The notes under the pieces are model-generated. The model was given only the letters and a program-made list of their open reading frames with translations, was not told where the DNA came from and searched no databases. A stretch of 6,459 nucleotides of DNA from Bacteroidota bacterium (GTDB taxonomy: Bacteria; Bacteroidota; Bacteroidia; Chitinophagales; LD1): assembly GCA_018267435.1 (NCBI GenBank), contig JAFDYM010000444.1, forward strand, positions 1 through 6,459. Reading direction: 5' to 3'. Below, piece after piece: positions 1-6,100 of this stretch. Every line of letters starts with the position of its first letter. Position 1 is the stretch's first letter. Made by a program: the position numbers and the translations under genes.

Positions 1-685
1 AAAAACCATTGTTTTTGCCACACATAACATGCAGGACGTGCTTACCTTGTGCACAAAGGCCATATACCTTGATAAAGAGATAAAATTTGCATCAACCGAT
101 CCTAGCGAGGTAGTAAATAAGTATTTAAAGGATGTAACAAGTGGTATGAAAACCTTCGACCCAACTTGGATACAACATGCCGACACCGCTACCAATACGC
201 ATATTGACTTATATACCTCAGCATTAACCGAAAAAGTAAGCAACAGCGACTTTAGACTAATAAGTGCATCGGTATACGCATTGGGTAAAGAGCTTAATGA
301 AAGTATAACTATTGACGACCAAGTAACATTTGAGCTTGTATACGAAAAACTGCATAGCGAAGGAGCCGTTGAACTTGGCATTAAGGTATTCAGCCTTCAA
401 GATACCATGTTGCTTGCAGATTCAAACACATACCGAAAGGATTATACTATTGCTGATGAAGAAAAAGGGAAGTACACACTTATAGGTTCTTTACCTTCTG
501 GCTTTCTTAACCACGGTACTTATTACATAGGTTTAGTAGTATCGCTTAACAAGGTACATAAAGGTACTTGGCAAAATGTTTTGCGTTTTGACGTCCTACA
601 AAGCGAATGGCGCAAAAAAGAGCCTTGGAGCACGCTGCCCGTACAAGTACTACCCCGGCTTCAATGGACAGTAAAAAAGGGTTAA
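1..685 (+). CDS. Wzt-type polysaccharide ABC transporter ATP-binding protein, 3' part
   Basis: The reading frame is already open at base 2, so the start lies upstream; 227 residues are visible before TAA at 683-685. The first visible residues, KTIVFATHNMQDVLTLC, match the end of an ABC nucleotide-binding domain: a beta strand followed by the H-loop histidine (visible residue 8), then the usual segment ending in EVVNKYL (about residues 36-42). Walker A, Walker B and the signature motif must lie off the window. The remaining ~180 residues resemble the C-terminal beta-sandwich of Wzt proteins, including the stretch ITIDDQVTFELVYEKL and a later GSLPSGFLNHGTYYIGL segment typical of that domain. 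In characterised Wzt proteins this domain binds the glycan to be exported, while the ATPase powers a Wzm-type permease at the inner membrane. The permease gene is not in the window. A TagH-like teichoic exporter is less likely given the tail. Its stop overlaps the convergent PhyH gene by four bases. Confidence 0.88.
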   Translation, partial: KTIVFATHNMQDVLTLCTKAIYLDKEIKFASTDPSEVVNKYLKDVTSGMKTFDPTWIQHADTATNTHIDLYTSALTEKVSNSDFRLISASVYALGKELNESITIDDQVTFELVYEKLHSEGAVELGIKVFSLQDTMLLADSNTYRKDYTIADEEKGKYTLIGSLPSGFLNHGTYYIGLVVSLNKVHKGTWQNVLRFDVLQSEWRKKEPWSTLPVQVLPRLQWTVKKG

Positions 686-692
686 TTTTTTA
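672..692. terminator. A6/T6 inverted repeat over the convergent stops, possible weak bidirectional terminator
   Basis: TAAAAAA (672-678) and TTTTTTA (686-692) are perfect inverted repeats around a seven-base loop that contains both stop codons of the convergent genes (TTAA, 682-685). The stem is AT only, so it is weak as an intrinsic terminator. A T-run follows on either strand, which is the shape expected of a bidirectional end, but lysine codons and chance in AT-rich DNA may explain it. Confidence 0.2.
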
Positions 693-1527
693 TTGCAGCC
701 TCAATCTCTGCTAAGGTTACTGGTGCATTGTTATAACTTGCTTCTACCACTGTTGCTTTTGCAGTAGGTGGTGCCATTTCCGAATCTTCTCTTAACCTAG
801 TATAGTAATAAGTAAAATCATCAATAGGGTGATGTACTTCTAAGGGTGTACCAGGTTGTTTCTGAAAATAAATATGGAACGGTGCTTGCTTGGGTAATAT
901 AGAAACTTGTACCACAACCCTAGGGCTATCTAAAGTATTAGCAGGCGAGCCATGTATGGTATTGTGGTAGAACAACAACGCTTCGCCAGCCTTCATAGGA
1001 TAGCTTGTCATGTATGGCTTCAAGTCATCAATTATAGGTACATAGTTAGGGAAAAGGCATCCAGCACCTCTTACTTTACGGTTAATATTGTGACTGCGCT
1101 TTATAATCCACATAGCGCCATTGTCGGCATCTACATCTTGCAATGGCACCCACATGTTAAATGAACAAAACTTTGTTTCATCCACTATACTCCAATCTTG
1201 GTGCACGGGAAACGTAGTATCCTTTCCTTGTCGCTTTACAATAAACTGTTGGCTTACAGCCCGGTAGTTGGTAAAAGTACGGTCGGCAGCAGGCATAAAT
1301 ATATCATGCAAAGTATCTTTTACTTACAACTTATAATCAAGGTCGTTGCACCATATCGTCATATGTATCCCATCATACATAGCAGGTGGATCGTTTGTGC
1401 CATGCAACTCGCTATAAAATTCGCGTGCGCGCTTTAACTCATCAGCATTCAAAAAGGGGACCTTTATTACCCCATCTTCTTGTAGCTGCTTCTCATACTC
1501 CTTATTAATAAATAAATGGCTATCCAT
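682..1527 (-). pseudogene. PhyH-family Fe(II)/2-oxoglutarate dioxygenase interrupted by in-frame TAA
   Basis: Read as one frame, 1527 down to 682 gives 282 codons with a TAA at codon 68 (1324-1326) and the natural TAA at 682-684. The frame is identical on both sides of the internal stop, so this is a nonsense codon and not a frameshift. The protein aligns without gaps to the neighbouring paralog from about codon 61 to the HxD motif, and the stop falls opposite Lys80 of that paralog. The downstream part keeps the whole metal and cosubstrate set: H109 and D111 (VHQDWS), distal H192 (TIHGSPANTL) and R203 for 2-oxoglutarate. The family hydroxylates small molecules or lipids in the cytoplasm; the substrate here is unknown. 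A restart at TTG codon 73 (1309-1311) or ATG codon 78 could give a core lacking the N-terminal segment. The start ATG (1525-1527) overlaps the stop of the upstream paralog by one base (TAATG). It may be a recent pseudogene, a sequencing error, or a split gene; the long intact remainder argues that any loss is recent. Confidence 0.85.
1324..1326 (-). other. premature in-frame stop codon (TAA) in PhyH gene
   Basis: On the minus strand the codons read Asp-Leu-Asp-Tyr-Lys-Leu-TAA-Val-Lys-Asp-Thr-Leu. The paralog at 1527-2552 reads HDLNYRKKVHDEI at the same place, so TAA replaces a lysine position. AAA to TAA is one base change. TAA also ends several intact genes in this window, so reassignment of this codon is unlikely. 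Confidence 0.9.
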
Positions 1528-2552
1528 TAGTTGAACAGTGATTTTAGTTTTGTCATAAAGCCAGTAGTGGCTTCTTCCGCCTGTACCGCAGTTTCTACCG
1601 CTACAGGTTCCTGTATCATGTTACAAGCCTCCATATCGGTACTTGCTATATGGTTTACAGGCATTATACCGTTGGCTTTGCATATAGTGTCAAAGCTTTC
1701 TTCATCTACATTCGGAAATACATCGTCTACAAACTTTAAAGTTTTACCAGTTTCTGGTTTTACATGGCAGTTAACAAGAAAATTAGGGTGCGTTAATAGG
1801 TAATCATCGCTATGCTCTACAATCTCAATTTGCGAGTTTGGATCTTCTGGCTTCTTCCAACAGGTTTGCAGTACCGCCTCTTTTGGAAATACGCCCGAAA
1901 TAGCCACCACCCTCTCGCTACCCGATAGGTTGGGCAATGAATTATGTATGATACGATTATCGAAAATTACAGCTTCACCGGCCTGTAAGTATAGTGGTGT
2001 TAAATACTTCTTCACCGCTTTATGTATACCATCGTAAGGTGCGGCAAAAGAAATGCTACGGTAAGGCGAGAACAGCTTATGGCTGCCAGGCATTACGCAC
2101 ATAGCGCCGTTAGTGTCATCAATGTTATGTAAGGGCACCCAAAAACTTAACGGCGAATACTTGAACTCATCTAGCCCTGTAGTATCTTGATGTACATAAA
2201 ACTCGCTTTTGGGTCCCGATGCTTTTATTACAAATGAGTTAAGCATTACCTTATAGTTGCTCAATAGCTTATCAAAGTAAGGTTGAAGTATTAAACCTAT
2301 CTCATCGTGTACTTTTTTACGGTAGTTTAAATCGTGCGAGTATACACTGTAAAACATACCCCCTTCGCCATTAGCTATTTTGTGTGTTTCAGCATACAGG
2401 GCTTTTAAATTTGCCAAGTCAGTATCGCTTAGTAGCTTTACCACAGCGTAACCATCATTATCTAGCTTACTGCGCAACTGTTCATCTACTATATACGAGT
2501 GCGAAACGGGTTTCCAAGGGTTATTTAGATAGAAATTTGTACTGTTTTCCAT
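1527..2552 (-). CDS. PhyH-family Fe(II)/2-oxoglutarate-dependent dioxygenase
   Basis: This 341-residue protein belongs to the phytanoyl-CoA dioxygenase (PhyH) superfamily of non-haem iron hydroxylases. The facial triad is visible as H121 and D123 (FYVHQDTTG) and distal H203 (IIHNSLPNLSG), with R214 eleven residues further on, placed to bind the 2-oxoglutarate carboxylate. Between them are typical double-stranded beta-helix segments (FWVPLHNIDDTNGAMCVMPG, residues 137-156; LQAGEAVIFDN, 189-199). Residues ~20-60 form the N-terminal helical part (DNDGYAVVKLL). No signal peptide is seen, so it should be cytoplasmic. Beyond the catalytic core there is a tail of about 75 residues with an Ala/Val/Glu-rich linker (~316-330) and a short basic-hydrophobic end, FMTKLKSLFN. 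It is the first gene of a minus-strand pair and is translationally coupled to the downstream paralog through TAATG. Substrate is unknown; the context suggests a sugar, polyprenyl or lipid part of a surface glycan. Confidence 0.88.
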   Translation of the reverse strand: MENSTNFYLNNPWKPVSHSYIVDEQLRSKLDNDGYAVVKLLSDTDLANLKALYAETHKIANGEGGMFYSVYSHDLNYRKKVHDEIGLILQPYFDKLLSNYKVMLNSFVIKASGPKSEFYVHQDTTGLDEFKYSPLSFWVPLHNIDDTNGAMCVMPGSHKLFSPYRSISFAAPYDGIHKAVKKYLTPLYLQAGEAVIFDNRIIHNSLPNLSGSERVVAISGVFPKEAVLQTCWKKPEDPNSQIEIVEHSDDYLLTHPNFLVNCHVKPETGKTLKFVDDVFPNVDEESFDTICKANGIMPVNHIASTDMEACNMIQEPVAVETAVQAEEATTGFMTKLKSLFN

Positions 2553-2674
2553 ATTGTTGTTCTACTACTTCAAATTTAACTGCTTTATTGCTATTGTGTG
2601 AATTATTTTAGGGTATATGCCAATAATAACATGCATCTTTCTTCCTAAATTCAATAGCTCAACACCCTGGCAAT
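2553..2674. promoter_or_regulatory. divergent intergenic region between PhyH pair and UbiA operon
   Basis: This 122-base AT-rich gap separates the minus-strand PhyH pair from the plus-strand four-gene run, so promoters for both are expected here. For the minus strand there is one good -7 candidate (listed separately). For the plus strand I find no exact TAnnTTTG; the nearest is TATTTTAG at 2604-2611 (one mismatch), without a well-spaced -33 TTTG. No Shine-Dalgarno sequence precedes either gene. No coding frame or strong hairpin was seen in it. Confidence 0.45.
2571..2578 (-). promoter_or_regulatory. candidate Bacteroidota -7 promoter element for the PhyH genes
   Basis: On the minus strand these bases read TAAATTTG, an exact match to the Bacteroidota -7 consensus TAnnTTTG. 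The element ends 18 bases before the ATG at 2550-2552, which would leave a short leader. No clear -33 TTTG is found 19-21 bases upstream, so an eight-base chance match in AT-rich DNA is possible. Confidence 0.3.
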
Positions 2675-3676
2675 TTGATAGCTAACTACATACACTTTGT
2701 TTTTAACAAACTACGCGTTAACGATGCTTGGCGCTACAAGGTGCCTGTGCTTATTACTGTGCCTTATTGGGTTATCTACCATTACCAAACCCCGTTTTTG
2801 CCAGCGCTGTTTTTTATCGCTTTATCCTTTACTACCATTATAGGTATTGCTGCCTATGCATATACCCTTAACGATTGGTCCGATATAGAAAAAGATGCAG
2901 CTGCAGGCAAACCAAATGCCATGGCAGCACTTAGCAATAGTAACAGGGTTATTTTGTTAGCTGCTTTCTTTGCACTGGCAGTTACACCTTGGTTTTTCTT
3001 TCCCTATACCCCACTTACTATTGGCTTGCTTATACTTGAACTCGTACTTTTTGCGCTATATTCCTTCCCCCCTTTCAGGCTTAAGGAAAAACCCATACTG
3101 GGTATACTTACCGATACAAGTTATGCGCACGTACTACCTTGCCTTCTGGCAGCATTAACCTTTCAGGCAATAGCACACAAATATTACCACCAGAAAATTG
3201 ATTTCTTCTTTCTTTCGTTTGGCACTTTTTTGTGCTTTTGGCAAGTGAGCCTAGGCATACGCAATATACTGCTACATCAGCAGCAAGACTATTACAACGA
3301 CCTTCAATCGGGCACCGTAACATTCGCCACATCATATCCTAAAATAGCTAATGGCACACTAAAGTTAATGCTAGTAGCCGAGGTAATAGGCTTTATAACA
3401 CTTACCGATTCGCTAGGTAAACTAATGATAGGTATAGGCATTACCTTTGCGCTGCACTTGGCTACGGTGTATGTAAATAACAAGCAGTTGCACTTCGGCA
3501 CATTGCGCCAAAACGCATACATATTGCTAGACGACTTTTACTACAAGTGGTTGGCCCTCCCTGTGCTAGTATATTTATGCATAAGCGATATCCGCTTTGT
3601 GGTGTTGCTTGCATTGCATATTTTACTGTTTGATAATGCCATAAAAGATGCATTAAAGCGCATAGCAAAGCCATGA
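2675..3676 (+). CDS. UbiA-family prenyltransferase-like integral membrane protein
   Basis: This 333-residue, very hydrophobic protein has about eight or nine candidate membrane helices and both aspartate-rich motifs of the UbiA superfamily. The first is NDWSDIEKD (N66, D67, D70, D74) followed by AAGKPN; the second is DYYNDLQSG (D205, D209). The loop YSFPPFRLKEKPILGIL (129-145) is also typical. These enzymes bind a prenyl diphosphate through Mg2+ and transfer it, or in the phosphoribosyltransferase branch transfer a sugar phosphate to a polyprenyl phosphate, within the membrane. The acceptor cannot be told from sequence. The start is taken as TTG at 2675-2677: the frame is open back to 2630 but has no ATG or GTG, and the next internal ATG (codon 83) would remove the first catalytic motif. 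The opening NKLRVNDAWRYKVP fits the N terminus of the family. The stop overlaps the glycosyltransferase start (ATGA), which suggests joint translation and a glycan-related rather than quinone-related job. Confidence 0.82.
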   Translation: MIANYIHFVFNKLRVNDAWRYKVPVLITVPYWVIYHYQTPFLPALFFIALSFTTIIGIAAYAYTLNDWSDIEKDAAAGKPNAMAALSNSNRVILLAAFFALAVTPWFFFPYTPLTIGLLILELVLFALYSFPPFRLKEKPILGILTDTSYAHVLPCLLAALTFQAIAHKYYHQKIDFFFLSFGTFLCFWQVSLGIRNILLHQQQDYYNDLQSGTVTFATSYPKIANGTLKLMLVAEVIGFITLTDSLGKLMIGIGITFALHLATVYVNNKQLHFGTLRQNAYILLDDFYYKWLALPVLVYLCISDIRFVVLLALHILLFDNAIKDALKRIAKP

Positions 3677-4791
3677 AAAACATAGCCTTATTATCATACA
3701 ACCACAATAAGTATAGCGAAACCTTTATACAGGATTTGGTAAAGCACCTACCCTATAAAGTACACTATTTGTATGGTGGAGAACTGCCCATGTATAATGG
3801 CAGCGGCAATAGCTTTATGGATACCAGCCCTAAGGGCAAATTGAAGAAAGCCTATAAAGAATGGCTGGGGACGCCTGAACCACAGCAGCATAAAAAAGCG
3901 GTAGAACAATATCTTTTAAAGCATAACATAGAGGCCGTATATGCTAACTATGCTATTACGGCTTTTCCTGTAATGGAAATATGTAATAGGCTTAACATAC
4001 CGCTCATCGTTCATTTTTGGGGCTGGACGGCATACCGCAGTACACTGCTTGAAAAGTATAAGAAAGAATATGCCGAGTTGTTTCAAATAGCCAAGGCTGT
4101 GATATGTGTAAGCACCGATATGCAAAAGCAACTTATAAGCCTTGGCTGCCCTGCTAGCAAAGTGCACTACGTATCCTCTTGGGCCAATACTGAATTGTTT
4201 ACCTATAGCGACCATAGTAGTAACCCGCCTATATTTTTTACCGCTGGTAGGTTTTGCGATACTAAAAATCCGCACCTTACCGTACTTGCATTTAGCAAAG
4301 CACTACCCGATATACCCAATGCAAAACTAGTAATGGCAGGGGGCGATGAAAACCTGATGAACGCTTGTGTAAACTTATGCAAAGCGCTAGGTATAGCAGA
4401 TAAAGTAGCAATGCTTGGCGCTGTGCCTCAACAGCAAATATTTGCACTTACACAGCAGGCTTATGCATTTGTACAGCACTCGGCTACAACTATATTGAAT
4501 GAGAAAGAGGGTACGCCTTACGCTATTTTAGAGGCTTGTGCCGCTGGCCTACCCGTAATAGCAACACGCCATGCAGGTGTATGCGATGTGGTAATAGAAA
4601 ACGAAACGGGCTTGCTATGTAATGAGTATGATGTTGATGCCATGGCTGCCGATATGGTAAAGCTGTGGAACGATAAAGAAATGGCCAAAAGGATAGGTAT
4701 GGCCGCCAGTAAGCATGTAAGGGAACATTATAACATGGAACAGCAGCTAACTGCAATTACGGCAATAGTTGATAATGTGAGATTGAAATAA
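3673..4791 (+). CDS. GT4-family glycosyltransferase (GT-B fold)
   Basis: This 372-residue protein is a retaining GT4 glycosyltransferase that would transfer a sugar from a nucleotide-sugar donor to a growing glycan at the cytoplasmic face of the inner membrane. The N-terminal domain carries SETFIQDL (15-22), a sequence common at the N terminus of GT4 enzymes of exopolysaccharide clusters, and HFWGWTAYR (114-122). The C-terminal donor-binding domain starts near AGRFCDTKNP (191-200; R193 and K198 fit the donor-phosphate-binding pair) and contains the E-x7-E motif, EGTPYAILE (E279 and E287), followed by ACAAGLPVIATRHAG. Length is normal for the family. No signal peptide or membrane helix is seen. 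ATG at 3673 overlaps the UbiA stop by four bases. Donor and acceptor sugars cannot be predicted; similarity in style to WcaL-like enzymes is my impression from motifs only. Confidence 0.9.
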   Translation: MKNIALLSYNHNKYSETFIQDLVKHLPYKVHYLYGGELPMYNGSGNSFMDTSPKGKLKKAYKEWLGTPEPQQHKKAVEQYLLKHNIEAVYANYAITAFPVMEICNRLNIPLIVHFWGWTAYRSTLLEKYKKEYAELFQIAKAVICVSTDMQKQLISLGCPASKVHYVSSWANTELFTYSDHSSNPPIFFTAGRFCDTKNPHLTVLAFSKALPDIPNAKLVMAGGDENLMNACVNLCKALGIADKVAMLGAVPQQQIFALTQQAYAFVQHSATTILNEKEGTPYAILEACAAGLPVIATRHAGVCDVVIENETGLLCNEYDVDAMAADMVKLWNDKEMAKRIGMAASKHVREHYNMEQQLTAITAIVDNVRLK

Positions 4792-4795
4792 GGTT

Positions 4796-6067
4796 ATGAG
4801 GAAAAATTTGCTTTTAGCTGTAGTATCATTAACAGTAACACTTTTGGTGGTTGAAATAGGGTTGCGTATATATGGTATAATACCCGGCATGCATCAGTAT
4901 TCCATGTGGTTTACACCCGTACAAACCCTAAAACCAAAAGATGGTTTTTATGCCGATAGTTTGGGCATATTTAAAGTATCGCCACTAGCAATTAAGGAAG
5001 TGCAAAGAAGAATAGCACTTATAAATACTGGAAAAGAAGTACAAAATAATGATGATAAAGAAGTAGAAGAGATATATGGTGTAGCCTTTGAAGCGAGTGA
5101 TAACAACAAGGGCAAAAACGAAAGCGCGCTTATAAAATATGCCACGCAAATAAAGACGCAGGCCGTAAAATCCGATCTTGATTCTGCAATTGTAGACTAC
5201 GTTTTTAATTGCCCTTTCAATAGCGATGGTTTTAGGAGTATCGCTTTTAAACAATATAATACGAGCAAAAAGAAAATACTATTGATTGGCGACTCGTTTA
5301 CTTGGGGGCACAGTGCCTGGCCCATAAGCAATTGCTTTGCCGATGAACTGCTAAGCCGCGGATATATAGTATACAATACAGGCATAAGTGGCGCCGACCC
5401 TGCCCAATACCACGCCATAGCCAAAAAGTATATAACAGAGCTAAAGCCCGACTATGTTATAACCAACTTTTTTATGGGCAACGACCCCTTACACTTAACT
5501 ATAAACGATAGCATTAAATATTACGATAGAGAGGTTAGGCCATTTCAACCCATACACTATAGCACAAATGCAGGTAATTTGATAGCGGCACCGCAAGGCG
5601 TATATTTCTCAACTGCCGATAGTGCTTACGACTTTGTACTTACGTACTACAAAGTTCCTACCAATACAAAGTTCAACAAAGCAATGGCAGCCACGGGGTT
5701 AGGCACATTTATATGGATGCAACTGCACAAAAGAGGACTAGTGTCTATAGATGTACAAAAATATGCCTGGTATTGGCAAGAGGCTGCCAAGCATTATAGC
5801 CAAACACCCTACTGCAATGAATACTTGCACCAAATAGATAGCTTAAGCACAGCGAATAACTGTAAGCATTTTCTAATTTCTATAAACGATATGGAACCAA
5901 ATAAGTATGGCAAGCCTAGTCAATTACCCAATATGTTTCAGGGCCTTAAATACTACAACTCGCCAGTAGAACGCCCTGGCTACAACCCTAAAGATTACCA
6001 TTACAACAATGAAGGCAACAAGCAACATGCCGATTTTATAGAGAAGCTTATAAACGAGCATCGGTAG
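4796..6067 (+). CDS. membrane-anchored SGNH-hydrolase-fold protein
   Basis: This 423-residue protein has a basic start and one hydrophobic helix (about residues 4-28), which fits a signal anchor or uncleaved signal peptide, so the rest should face the periplasm. A hydrophilic, charged, Asn/Lys/Glu-rich segment (about 78-130) precedes an SGNH/GDSL catalytic domain. Block I is LLIGDSFTWG with nucleophile S167, the block II glycine lies in NTGISGADP (G196), block III is MGND (G228, N229, D230), and the C-terminal DYHYNNEGN supplies D400 and H402. The full Ser-Asp-His set is therefore present, consistent with an esterase or acyltransferase acting on O-acetyl or similar groups. In glycan loci such proteins usually add or remove acyl groups on the polysaccharide; which one applies here is not decidable. 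It starts four bases after the glycosyltransferase stop, so it is cotranscribed. ATG at 4796 gives a sensible N terminus; no Shine-Dalgarno is visible. Confidence 0.83.
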   Translation: MRKNLLLAVVSLTVTLLVVEIGLRIYGIIPGMHQYSMWFTPVQTLKPKDGFYADSLGIFKVSPLAIKEVQRRIALINTGKEVQNNDDKEVEEIYGVAFEASDNNKGKNESALIKYATQIKTQAVKSDLDSAIVDYVFNCPFNSDGFRSIAFKQYNTSKKKILLIGDSFTWGHSAWPISNCFADELLSRGYIVYNTGISGADPAQYHAIAKKYITELKPDYVITNFFMGNDPLHLTINDSIKYYDREVRPFQPIHYSTNAGNLIAAPQGVYFSTADSAYDFVLTYYKVPTNTKFNKAMAATGLGTFIWMQLHKRGLVSIDVQKYAWYWQEAAKHYSQTPYCNEYLHQIDSLSTANNCKHFLISINDMEPNKYGKPSQLPNMFQGLKYYNSPVERPGYNPKDYHYNNEGNKQHADFIEKLINEHR

Positions 6068-6100
6068 GCAAAAAAGCCATATATTACAGCCACTGCATTG

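Noticed and set aside
952..1164. Plus-strand open frame of 70 codons, and similar ones at 1198-1437, 1531-1803 and 2384-2611
   Set aside because: All lie antisense to the PhyH genes, whose family motifs are clear; their translations show no domain-like pattern.
1324..1326. Recoding to selenocysteine or pyrrolysine, or a reassigned stop
   Set aside because: The codon is TAA, not TGA or TAG, and TAA ends other intact genes here, including the ABC ATPase, the intact PhyH and the GT4 gene. No recoding hairpin was evident just downstream.
1309..1330. Frameshift or programmed slippage in the PhyH gene
   Set aside because: The frame is the same before and after the stop (216 bases from start to the TTG, divisible by three), and the paralog aligns without a gap, so no indel is needed.
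2631..2648. ATG at 2631 as a start for the UbiA gene or a leader peptide
   Set aside because: It is out of frame with the UbiA gene and reaches a stop after five codons; nothing supports an attenuator.
3108..3335. Minus-strand open frames inside the UbiA, glycosyltransferase and SGNH genes (also 3304-3522, 3462-3707, 3916-4275, 4523-4756, 4948-5145, 4985-5254, 5197-5424)
   Set aside because: They are antisense to genes with full motif sets and have composition typical of reverse-frame shadows.
6067..6078. GGC-A6-GCC hairpin as a terminator after the SGNH gene
   Set aside because: The stem is only three base pairs, no T-run follows, and another gene of the same operon begins 23 bases later.
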